Shown piece after piece: positions 10,504-21,300 of a DNA stretch of 64,000 nucleotides. Numbering within the stretch: position 1 is the stretch's first letter; each line of letters begins with the position of its first letter. Location: contig KZ111143.1 in assembly GCA_002077045.2 (NCBI GenBank), forward strand, positions 1,589,219 to 1,653,218, read 5' to 3'. The DNA comes from Rachicladosporium sp. CCFEE 5018 (lineage: Eukaryota > Ascomycota > Dothideomycetes > Cladosporiales > Cladosporiaceae). The translations under genes were made by a program, and so were the position numbers. The notes under the pieces are model-generated. The model worked only from the letters and a program-made list of their open reading frames with translations. It was not told the DNA's origin and did no database searches.

Positions 10504-12300
10504 ATGGCGATCGACTGTAAGAACTCTGGCGCCCGTGAGGACTTCCCCAAAGATGGCCCCAAGCCCAACTATCCAGAGGAGCGGTCTGGCTGGAAAGGCT
10601 ACGTCGAGTGGGAGAAGTACCCCGAGAAGAAAGCCGACGCCGCAAGTGTGTTAGCGAACTACAAGTTTCCAGGCCCACCCGAATTTCAGCTTCAGCAAAT
10701 CCCGCTCACCAACCCGTTGCTCGAAGGTGTGCGATGGAAGCAGTATCACTACGCCATGGGCGATACTCTCACCGAACAACCCGACATCAGCTGGAAGTAC
10801 GTCCAGCAGGAGAAGTCAGCAGACATGAATCATGTGCTGCAATTCCCTTACAATGGCGAGCCACCAAGGGTACGCGTACTCGCTGATCACTGGGACCAAG
10901 GACACTAACATGAGCAGGAACGCCTGGTTGAAACAGCTTTAACTAACAACAAGGACCACTTTGTCCGAAATCATGGAGGCATCCCCGAGATTGAAATTGA
11001 CGCCTACTTTCTCGAGATTGATGGTCTCGTCAACGAGCCAAAGAACCTCACCCTGGCTGACCTGCAGAACGAGAAGCTCTTCCCTCGTCAGAGCAATGTT
11101 GTCTCACTGCAATGCTCTGGTACCCGCCGCATCGAGCAAATCAATGAGTATCCTGGTGACGGTATGCTGTCATAATCAATGTGAGAGCAGCACACATGGG
11201 GGAACTAACGAGAGCGCAGGCGACGAACTGATCAACGCCCCCTGGGGCGAAGGCGCAATCGGTACCGCAAAATGGACCGGCGTCTCCCTCAAGAAGATCA
11301 TCAAGCACTGCGGCGGCCTGAAAGACGGCGGCAAAGGCATCCACCTCGAGTTCTATGGTGCAGATACCTACTTCAAGAAAGGAAACGTCATGAACTACGT
11401 CGTCTCCGTACCCTGGCGCAAAGTAAAGCTGAACGAAGTTCTCGTCGCCTGGGAGATGAACGGCGAGCCATTGCCGCGGATCCACGGCTTCCCGCTGCGG
11501 ACTGTGGTGTTCGGGTACATTGGTGCGAGGAGCTGTAAGTGGCTTTATCGGATTAAGGCTATAAAGGGACCTTCTCAGGCGCCGGTCCAGAAGAAGGAAT
11601 ATCTTTACTACACGCCGCAGGTCGGGAAGCAGAATGCGATGTATAGTAATGGGTTCTCGATCATGGAAATGCCGGTGTCTTCGGCTATCATGACGCCTGT
11701 CACGAAAGAGCAGATCGTGCATGATGGGACTATCTCACTAACTGGTTGGGCGTACTCGGGCGGTGGGCATTGGCCCGAGAGGGTCGAGGTCAGTGGTGAT
11801 GGAGGAAGTGTGTGGTATCAGGTGCCTGATGAGAATTTGAGCAAGAAGTATTATCATGCTTGGAGGACGTGGAAGTTTGATGTGAGTGATGAATCCCTTT
11901 GAAACAGAAAAGCAGCTTGCTGATAATGTTGCAGTGCCCAGTCGACGCCGAAGGCTGGCTTGAGTTCTGCGTTCGCACTTGGGACAATGCACTCAATACC
12001 CAGCCTACCTATGTGCGATCGGCCTGGTACGTTCATAGCCTCTCTCCCATCTGCTTTCCTTCCAGTCATCTAATTTGTACATCCAGGAACTTCGATCTCC
12101 ATGTGACTTCTTCTTGCCATCGCATCAAGATCTACAGCATCAATCGGTCCAAGCCTGCTACTGCTGCCAGGCTCAAGCAGCTCGAGGAGAGGGGCCTCGA
12201 TATTCTGCCGATCACACGGCCGCTCGAGTTCGATCTTGAGAGTGATGAGCATTATGACAAGGTCATGGAGGTGATGGGTGGGCGAGATCCGGAGGAGTGA
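10504..12300 (+). CDS. Sulfite oxidase (molybdopterin)
   Basis: This enzyme oxidises sulfite to sulfate at a molybdopterin centre. Five exons (10504-10869, 10918-11161, 11220-11881, 11935-12026, 12087-12300) join in frame to 525 residues. The Mo-ligand cysteine is in SLQCSGTRRIEQINEYPGDG, near residue 188. DELINAPWGEGAIGTAKWTG and GEPLPRIHGFPLRTVVFGYIG are Moco-domain signatures. The C-terminal dimerisation domain ends with FDLHVTSSCHRIKIYSINRS. There is no cytochrome b5 domain, so this resembles the heme-free plant and fungal type rather than the animal form. There is no mitochondrial presequence and no SKL-like C-terminus (it ends DPEE), so the compartment is unclear. Every splice site is GT..AG and every junction restores a conserved motif. 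Confidence 0.94.
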
Positions 12301-12564
12301 ATTAGAGAGTCCCGAGTGGAAAATCAACAGATTCCGCGACTGTGCGGCCTCCAATTCGCAACGTTCTGTTCCTGGAAATACCTTCATCCCATCGCGCTCT
12401 TCCGTACTTGTCGAGTGTGTTGTATGCGTCAAACTTGTCTTACGCCCTCAAGCGCTCACGATTCAAGTGTTCACACGCATGCCCAGCTCGTGCTTTCTCT
12501 GCTTGTTTAGGTAGTCGGTTTCTCCAGGCCTGACTCACACTTCAAACAACTCGCGCTGCACTGT

Positions 12565-13229
12565 CTACGAAAGACCTTGCAATGTTGCACCATGGCGCAT
12601 GTCGAAAGCCCACTCCTGCATGTGGAATGAGGAGCCCCTGGCCCTCAGTATGACTCTCAACTTTCCCGTCGAGGTACACGTGGTCCGGCGCCAGGACCCA
12701 CCACTTCGCAGCGCATCCAGGGCAGCTGACTGTTGCGGCTCGTAGCGCCGGTGGACAACTTCGATGTACACGCCATGCCTGCTACACCCTTTGTTCTTGC
12801 CGCATTTGTCGAGTAGCCGCTCGCGAGAGTCGTCCGTCTTGCAACGAAAGCGAAGGCGAGGAAGCTGCCGCTGTTGAACAGGTAACGGTTGTTCGATCCG
12901 ATCTGGGGGACCTCAGTGGAGAATATTTGGGAATCCGGAGTGGCGAGCCACATCTTACGCCGGAGCTGAGGAGACGCCTTGATGGTTGCCTTGAAGTATC
13001 GATTGACACGTAGGAGAGGGAAGAGCGATTTCCAGCCATGATCGTGTTGTATAATGTTCTCGAGAAGCTCGGGCAGATCGATCACAGTCTGAGCCACGGA
13101 CATCACGGAAATTGATGAGCCTAAGGTCTTGCTGACACGGAGGAGCGCGAATGGCGTGTACCAGCTGTCGAGCTTAAGCAGGATGCTCTCAAGTAGCTCT
13201 GGCACTTCGAAGACCCACTGCGCAGCCAT
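12565..13229 (-). pseudogene. Double F-box-like gene with a frame change
   Basis: From the ATG at 13229 the protein opens with two similar F-box-like stretches, VFEVPELLESILLKLDSWY and VIDLPELLENIIQHDHGWKS, each followed by an LLRVxK/N block. The second ends in FKATIKASPQLRRKMWL, typical of fungal F-box proteins. After about residue 128 (SGSFLAFAF) the original frame loses character. The other frame then reads KTDDSRERLLDKCGKNKGCS and HGVYIEVVHRRYEPQQSA down to 12565. I see no usable intron there, so a frameshift or base-call error near 12845 is likely. The intact N-terminus could still make a truncated adaptor. Confidence 0.5.
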
Positions 13230-13537
13230 CTCACAGGCCGTGTCGCTAAAAGACTGTGATGATGAGCTGTGCTACGTGGGCGTCGTTACAATAACGAACC
13301 TCGTTGAAAGAGGGTCGCTTGTAGACTAAGGTATAGACACTCCCAGTCGGCTCTTCTTTTGAATTGATTGCTGTTGTAGGCAGCACCTGACGAAGACGTG
13401 TCTCTGATTTTGGTTTATGTACGTTCAACGAAATGGTATCATAATGCATCTTTTCTCATTCAGCTTCTCCACCCTCAATCCTTCAGGTTGTTTACTCCTC
13501 TAGCCTCTGTATTCTCTTCTCTGTCCACACTTACCCC
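13230..13537. other. Intergenic spacer
   Basis: About 300 bases between the F-box-like gene start and the 3' end of the betaine-lipid synthase gene. Nothing recognised. Confidence 0.35.
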
Positions 13538-16062
13538 TCAGCACTCCCCAACCTTAGTACAAATCCAAGTACTAGCATACATATTCACCCGATCCGTACA
13601 CGGCGTCGCCAACCCCCTCACAGCAACCCTCTTAGCACTAAACCCCTCCGCCTCAAAAACCTTGACATACCACGGACTCACGCCCGCGCTCCTCAACAGC
13701 ACCCGTCCACCCATTTTCAGCGCTGCGTTCACGGCTTTGACCTGCTGTGGCGCGGCCTCGGAGCCGGGCGTGAACCAGTCCATGCTGTCCATGAGGACCG
13801 CGATGGTAAGTGAGGCGCGCTGCATGCGCGCGAAGACTTCGGAGAGCTCGTCGGTGTGGATTCGTAGGTTGGTGAGCGGGGAGGTGGAGGAGGAGAGGCG
13901 GGCGTGGGAGCGAGGGGCGAGGTAGGTGGGGTGGGAGCGGGGGGTGTAGTGGCCTAGAGGATCTGCGTTAAGGGCGCACAGGGAGTGACAGATTAGGGTG
14001 GAGGGTGTGGCTTACCGAGCAGACAAACAAGGTAGTAATGGTTGTCCTCCCCAATCAACGTCTGCTCAATCACCGGGTCCAGAGTCTGCACGCCGTAGTT
14101 CCAAATCGCCTGCCCTGACTTCACCCCGCTTGTCTCCCCTCCCTCACGCGCAGTAATCGGCTCTTGTCCAGCTTGCTTCTTGAAATCTTCCTCAATCATC
14201 GCCCGCTGCTCGCTTGGCACGCCAAGAGCTTTCCACAAGAATCGCTCAGAGCCAATAACAAAGTACGCCAGCAGCCTGCTCAGCAGCACGCGCCTCACAC
14301 GCTTGAACCAGATGTCCCTTTGCTCGGCTAGTGTCTGCGCGGAAGCGAGACGCAGCATGTCCTGTCTGATCCCGAGCAACTTGCCAAGCCACTGGACGAG
14401 CTGGATCGCATGGCGCGAGCCGCCGGTGAAGTAGAGGCCTTTGCTGAAAGCGGGTGCGCCGTTATGGAGCCAAAAGTCGAAAGCCTGGCTAGAGAGGTGA
14501 GGGGATAGGCGTTTCATGAGGAGGTTGTGGAAGTCAAGGTGCTTGCCTTCTCCGAAAAGCTTCCAGAAGTCTTGATATTCTAGACTGCGGTACGCGGCGA
14601 CTTTCAGCTCCAGCAGGTGATTTTGCGAAGGGTTCAAGTCGACAGCGTGGATGCGCTTGGGGCCTTCGAGGGCGTAGGACAGAATGTTGTCGCCTGCGCT
14701 TGTGATGGCTAGGATCACATCGTCGGAGTTGATTTTCAGCAGGCGAGAGTCGGTACGCGAGTCCTCCCAGGTGAAAGCGTAGATGTACTCGTCGTTGAAT
14801 TGGCGGTGCTTCTGCAGGGTCTCGTCATAGTATATGCGAGTTTTGTTGTTTTGGTAGTAGGCCGAGGGGAGCGGCAGAGATGCTGAGAGATTGACGACCG
14901 CGGACTCAAAAGCTTTGCTGTGGCGTTCTTGGGTCGAGTCACGGCGAGGCTTGTTCGCCGACTTCGAGTGGAGGTCCAATGCTGAGATGAATGGGCTCTC
15001 TGTCACGGACGCATCGAGAGCGGCGAGCTGCTGAAGGCTGGTGCTGGAGTCCTTGGCGCAGCCGACGAAGATGTAGTACGGGATGCGGAACCCGACAAGA
15101 TGGCATCTGCGGTTGGTGCTCAAGATCGTGCCGAACTTGTACTCGATGTAGTCGCGCCTGGCAGACTCGAGATTGACTCTATCCAGCTCGAACCAGGTCC
15201 GCCAGAAGACTCTCGAGATCCACATACAGTGTCGGTCAATCGCGCCGCCCATGTAGTTGCGGCTCTGGAATTCGACTTGATTCTGGACGTAAAAGTCGAC
15301 AACACCCACAACGCCGTCAGCTCCGAGCAGATGCGTAACGCTATCAATAGCAGAGTGGAATTCAGGGATCATGCTCAAGCTATAAGACATGGTGAGGAGG
15401 TCGGCTCCAATTGTCTCGCCAGACTGCTCGTCGTACACCGACTTCCCAATGCTGAATTGAGCTTTCGTGCCATCAGCACCGGTCTCGTAGTCCGACAGCC
15501 GGAAAGCCCGAGCATCCTGGCAAACGACATGAACGTTGTGCCAGCCCAGGCGGCGGAATCGCTCCCTCGCAACATCGCAGAGAGAAGTGCTTAGATCGAC
15601 TAGGTAGACAGCATGAAAGAAGTTCGGCACATCAACCTGCTCCTGCATCTGCTCGATATTCCAGCCTGTCCCACCGCCAATGTCTACCCAGATAGGCTTA
15701 TGCTCAATCTTTCCCGTCTCAACTCTATACCTGACTTGTGCCGCTACCAGCGCCAACATATCTTCCCTTCCTTGCAGCAGACGTGACCGCGTAGCATCAT
15801 AGATCGACGCCTGGGTCTTGTAGAAGCTCTCTAGAGCGGCTTGCTGGCCTCCTGAGCCATCACCGGTGTGGGGCTTCAAGAAGCAGGAGTATGCGAACTT
15901 GCCGTACTCGTTGCAGGCGTTGTAGGTCTTGCGTAGAAGCGAGAGTTCGGTGAAGGAGAGGATGAAGTAGGAGGCAAGGATTAGGACGAGAAGGACTGAA
16001 GCGAGGGAAACTTGGGTGAGGGGTTTGGCGAGGGTTTGGTAGAGGAGGGTGAGGTCCGCCAT
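13538..16062 (-). CDS. BTA1: Betaine lipid synthase (BtaA-BtaB fusion)
   Basis: It makes diacylglyceryl-N,N,N-trimethylhomoserine, the phosphorus-free lipid that replaces phosphatidylcholine when phosphate is short. Two exons, 16062-14016 and 13962-13538, flank a 53-base intron; the codon GAT spans the junction and the product is about 823 residues. The frame is open upstream of 16062 but only to a GTG, so MADLTLLYQTL is taken as the start. A membrane segment (VSLASVLLVLILASYFIL) comes first. The N-methyltransferase (BtaB-like) domain follows with PIWVDIGGGTGWNIEQM. The C-terminal half is the BtaA/DUF3419 aminocarboxypropyl transferase domain: FTWEDSRTDSRLLKINSDDV, RIHAVDLNPSQNHLLELKVA and, in exon 2, IHTDELSEVFARMQRASL. 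The two activities are separate proteins in bacteria and fused here, as known for fungi. Confidence 0.93.
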
Positions 16063-17293
16063 GTTTGCGGTGGCTGGAAGTGGGTGGTCGCCTAGTAGAG
16101 CTGATAGGAACGATGCTGAGGGTAGAGGTAGAAAGAGAAACGCCCAAACGAGCACGAGGGAAAGGAAGCAAGGGACGCAGAGGCAGTGCGAAAGTGGAAA
16201 TCTGTTAGACTTAACCTCTCAGGCACATGACGATCGCAGGTAGACCCGAGCGATCAGGCGCTCTTTCTCAACGTGCTGAACTGCACGCGCAGTAGCAGAG
16301 ACGAGAATTGCCCGTAACGGGTGAACAGGAGACAGCCGCCGAACTCTCGAATCTTAAATGATGTGCATGGCCATTGTCGCGGCCACGGTAGCGATGCCCT
16401 TGACCCCGCCAGTTTCCTTCGAGGGAGTGAGGTGTCAGCAGCCAATCAGAAGACAACGTGGCCGCGGCGATGAGAGGAATCTGGTCTGCCATGGAGGGGT
16501 GTAGAGGGGCAGCGTGCAGATGCTGCTAACCTGGGACGATGCGGGATGAGGTTGTGGTATGGCGTAGGCTTGTGTTGCTGCAGGGGAGTGGCATGTGCGC
16601 TGGAGGCATTGGAAAGTGTGGACATGAGACCGATAGGGGTGAGTGCAATGTCTCCAGCCTGTAGGACGCGAGGGATCATACCACGCGCGTGCGCTGTGTG
16701 ATGCTTGTGGTGTTATGTGCGTGGTCGGAGATCGTAATTGTGGTGAGTAGATGACAAACAGCAGCCAATCAAATCCCACGTTTCTATCCTCGCGCCATCT
16801 ACAGGCCGTGCACGACAAGATGCAGGTACACCTTTGAGCTGCCGGGGAAACAGCGACGACAGAGGTACAACACATCGTGTCTGTATGGCCGATGTCGCGC
16901 TTTACGAGCGTGGGGTGTACTAAGATGTCACGCGGACGGTTGACCAAGAACACGCACTGGAAAGATCTCACTGCATGGTATTATCGAGGATGTCCCGGCG
17001 GGAGCATATAAGATCGAGACCAGATCCCTCACTCCAGACTAGCAAACGCTATGTGGTGCGTTCCATAGACCTGCTCGCCCGGGGCGCTTCGTTCTGTTCC
17101 TCGAAGCGTGCACGTGTAACATGCTGTGGTACGGCCGATGCTCTCGTGCTCTCCAAGGTAGTCCCAGTAGTCGCTCTGAAAAGGTGCCGGGCGAAAGACA
17201 CTGTAGCCAAAGCAAGATGTTGATACATGTCGCTCGCTCATGCCATGCATCCATTCATACAGCCCAATGCCCTCCCCAATCATGCCGCTCCCC
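16063..17293. other. Intergenic region between BTA1 and RER1
   Basis: About 1.2 kb holding the BTA1 promoter on its left side and the 3' flank of RER1 on its right. Several short overlapping ORFs occur on both strands, none with recognisable domains. No RNA gene is seen. Confidence 0.4.
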
Positions 17294-17999
17294 TCACTTC
17301 TTATTCGAATACTTCGCCTTGCCAAAATCCCACGGCACATACCGATACTTGATCATACTCTGAATCTGCCTCCTCATCGTCAACACCACAAGAATCAACC
17401 AATAAACCACCAACACCGGCCAGAACACCGGCAGATTGAAAATCTCGCTCCAACTGCAGCTGAACGCTATCACCACAGCCCTTGTAGCGGAGTGCCAGAA
17501 CTTGAACTCCGGCAGCCGGCGCACGAAAGGTTTGAATTCGTCGGAGTTGTTTTTGGGGAGTGAGGAGGCGCCGTCTTCCATGTCTGTATCGCTCTCGAGA
17601 GAGGGGTCGAATTTGGGGGAGATGAAGGCAAGGAAGAGGTTGAGAAGGTAGATGCCGAGGGAGTAGGCGACTGGAACTCATGTCAGCATTTGCGGGTCAG
17701 AGGGGAGGGATTGAGGAGGCATACCTATGTACCAGCCTTGCGCGAAGATAATCCGCAGCATGAAGGCTACGAGGACTGTGGCTGTTGCTATCCATCGGTA
17801 AGTTGTGTAGGGGGTGGATTTGTCGAGGTAGTTTTGGTATAACTGCGCAGATGTCAGATGTTGTTCGCTTCTTGTTCCCATCATGTGCTCCGCGCGATCG
17901 CGTTCACGAGACGCTGCTGATGGGTGTACGCACTCTGGACACTCGGGATGTTTGTGCGCTCACGGCCGCAAAGGGCGTCTCAGGCTCCGGCGCATCCAT
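17294..17999 (-). CDS. RER1: Rer1 ER-retrieval receptor
   Basis: Rer1 is a four-pass Golgi membrane protein that returns ER membrane proteins to the ER in COPI vesicles. Three exons (17999-17964, 17842-17725, 17670-17294) give 176 residues. Exon 1 encodes only MDAPEPETPFAA. Exon 2 carries LYQNYLDKSTPYTTYRWIAT, a strong family signature, and the first membrane hairpin. Exon 3 carries VAYSLGIYLLNLFLAFISPK and FDPSL, then an acidic loop, RRLPEFKFWHSATRAVVIAF, SEIFNLPVFWPVLVVYWLI and the cytosolic tail MIKYRYVPWDFGKAKY. The length matches the family. Exon 1 is the least certain part; it is chosen because GTGAGC/GCAG splicing keeps the frame. Confidence 0.93.
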
Positions 18000-18331
18000 G
18001 ATTGCGGTGGGTAGTGGGGAGTCGCAACGTCGCTCGATGTCTAAGAAATCGCGAAGGAAGTCAGACGGTAGGTGGCGAGTGCTGTGAACCGTGCGTCGAG
18101 TGTAGGTGTACGTTGAGAGGACGCGACAAATTGGTAGGCTATTCCAGGTTACACTTTTGGCTGAGGAGATGTGGCAGGTGCGATCTGCATGTGGCGTCGG
18201 TTAGATCCGCTGAGCCTCATCTCGGATGCAAGTGACGCGAGCGCCGACGCGACAAAAGTTGCTGGTCGAACGACGGAAGTGTACAACGGGCTTGGAGTGA
18301 AGCAGAGCTATCTCCATGGGCGATCGCAAGG
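18000..18331. promoter_or_regulatory. Shared divergent promoter region
   Basis: 332 bases separate the starts of RER1 (minus) and the Aquarius helicase gene (plus). Both promoters must lie here; no motif is assigned. Confidence 0.4.
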
Positions 18332-21300
18332 ATGCAACGACCGACCGTGCATGATCTCACGAGCGACGACAACCACTTCGCCCAACTAGCTCGACGAACA
18401 TGGCTTACTGCAAAGCCCGCAAAAGTCCTCCCGAGCATCGTCAGAGATGAGCTCTACGACAAACTCGAGGCGGAGAGCTTTCCCCAGCCCCAGCTTGCAC
18501 TCCTCGAACAATTGCAATGTCTAGAGCGCTACCTCTGGCCCGGCTACGCAGACGATGCGAGCAACCAGCACATCCTCCTGATCTTGCTGCTCGTCAATGT
18601 AAAGCGCCAGGCGAATTTGCCCATATGGAGTCTGTTCGAAGCCAGTCCGGATGCCTTCTCGAGCTTCTTCAAGCGCGTGCTGCATATGAGTATTGATGCG
18701 TCGTTGCCGATTAGTGTGAGGCAGCATGTGCTGGTATTCATCATCACTGCCTTACAGTCGCTGGACTCGGGAGTAGTGCGGAGGGAGTGCGCTCCGCTGG
18801 TCTCGGTTGCGATATGGACGAATTTGCATAGCGAGAGCGAGAGGGAAAGGAAGCTGGCTGGAAACGTGGCGCTGCAAAAGGCATGGCGAGCAGCGGGAAA
18901 GAAGTACAGTAATGCGGATGATGAGGGCCAGGCGCGCATACGCTTCGAGAGGAGTTGGCTGTATACTCTGGTGCTGGACTTCTTGACTCGGCTTTACGGT
19001 GTAGAGGGCAACGCGGATCAGCGACAGACAAACGTGCGCTATTGCGAGCGGTCCTTGGAGCTCCTGTGCGACTTGCTGTCACAGCTGCCCACGAAGAGGT
19101 ATGTCAATGCGCTGCTGCAGGATTTGAACGTCCTAGCAGCAATCAAGCTTTCGCCGCGGTATCAGGATGAGGACTCCAGCTTGCTGCGCGAGCTGCATGA
19201 AATACTAGCGCACTACATCGGGTTTCCAATTGACGATCAAAGTGGTAAGCAGCTCAGTCGACAGGAGTACGAGGAATTGAGCAATGCTGGGATTGCACGT
19301 CTGCAGCGCGCGGCTTTGCAACTGCATCCGGAGAAGCTCAAGATCCTGATTCTAGCCAACTACGGTCTGCTTTCGCAGCGGACTGAGCTACAAAGCCACT
19401 TGGCGGATTTGAGCGATTCAGAGCTGCTCAAACTCGTATCAGAGCTTGGACTTCGATCGCGATACCCGGAGAAATCGTCAGTCATCACGGATCGCACGTT
19501 CCTACTCGAGGTTGTAGTGACTGCACTGGAGGCGAAGCCATACTACATAGATGCAGTCCGCGACATGACCACTATGCCGACAGAGCGAGTGCTATACGAT
19601 AAAGCCTTGCTGCGGACTGATGACTTCGACGGAACAATGCCACTAGCCATTCCAAAGCTCAACCTGCAGTATCTGACCGCAGGCGACTTCCTCTGGCGAT
19701 CGTTCATCCTATACCGTGCCGAGGCGTTCTACGAGATCCGCAAGCATCTTGAAGACACTGTCAAACGTCTGCAGCCCAGGCGGCAGGCATCGGGAATCAC
19801 GACATTCGATGGCTTTTCGAGTATGGCAATACCGATCACAAAGCCTGCGATTATCGAGACGTTGCCACCACGAGTGGGCGAGGACGTGCCTGCAGAAGTC
19901 AAAGCGGAGGTGATGCTCGATGTGAGCAGATTGCAGCCGAAGCTTAGGCAGGAGTGGGAGAGTGTGCGACCGGACGATGTCGTGTTCTTGTTGCACGTAC
20001 AAGCTCAGGATCGAGCATTGACGAATGGCAACGCCAGCGATCTCACCCCAATCAATGAGAAGCTCGGCTTGAAGGCTGTACGATCCGCTGAGATAATCAG
20101 CGTGCTTGACGAAGCTGGACGCATGCTACGACGCGATGGACCGCCTGGTCATGACTCCTCTCGACCACGGCAGAGACGACTGCTTCTACGACTAGACGCT
20201 GCATCGTACAAACAGGATCAAGCCGACTCTAAAGCCGAACCGATGGACGGCATCAATTTGATTATTCGCAGGCGCGCTCGAGAAAACACCTTCAAGGCAG
20301 TGCTCGACAGCGTTAAGAATCTTGCAGTCAGCGATGCACCATTACCCCCATGGTTCCAAGACGTCTTTCTCGGCTATGGAGATCCTGCGACCGTCACTGC
20401 AGCTCGACTTACGGACAAGACTAAGGCTGTGGACTACCGTGACACGTTCCTCGACTGGCAGCATCTGATAGAATCGTTTCCTGGCCAGCCTGTGGAGCCT
20501 GATGGTAATGCGGATGGGTCGTTCCCGCCACCTTACGTGCTCGAGAGTACTACCGCGGCGCCTGCTGCTCCACCGCGCACAGCGAAAAAGCGAAAGCGAG
20601 AAGCTGAAGCTGAGCCAGTGGCGCAGGACGTCCAAGCCATCAAAGTATCGACGTATGGGCCGCCCAACGCTGGACCATACCCGACAGATGCGCCCAAGGT
20701 CAACAAAGTGCGTTTCACACCTGCGCAGGTGAAGGCTGTGTCTTCTGGGACGAAGCCGGGACTGACGCTTGTGGTGGGTCCCCCGGGCACGGGCAAGACA
20801 GATGTTGCTACCCAGATCATCAGCAACATCTACCATAATTACCCTGAGCAGAGGACGCTACTGGTCGCGCACTCCAATCAAGCGCTCAATCAACTGTTCC
20901 AGAAGATTACGGCGCTCAATATTGACGAACGACACTTGCTCAGACTCGGTCATGGCGAGGAGGAGCTGACGACCGAAGCCTCATATTCCAAGGCTGGCCG
21001 CGTGGAGAGCTTCCTCGAGCGCGGCAGCCAACATCTAGCTGAAGTCCAGCGCCTAGCCAACTCGATCAACGCGCCCGGTGCACACGGAAGTACTTGCGAA
21101 ACCGCAACCTACTTCGACCAAGTCTACGCCACACCAATGTGGAAGCGTTTCTGGACCGCCGCCGAAGGCTTGACTTCCGCCGAGGACGTCTCCTCTATCT
21201 TCCCCTTCCACGTCTTCTTCGCCGACGCCTCTCAGCCTCTCTTTCCCGCCAACACTCCCCACGCCTCACTCCTAGACATCGCCCGCGGCTGCGAAACCCA

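Noticed and set aside
10961..11902. Internal long ORF as a separate gene
   Set aside because: It is sulfite oxidase exon 3 extended through introns. The five-exon model recovers family motifs on both sides.
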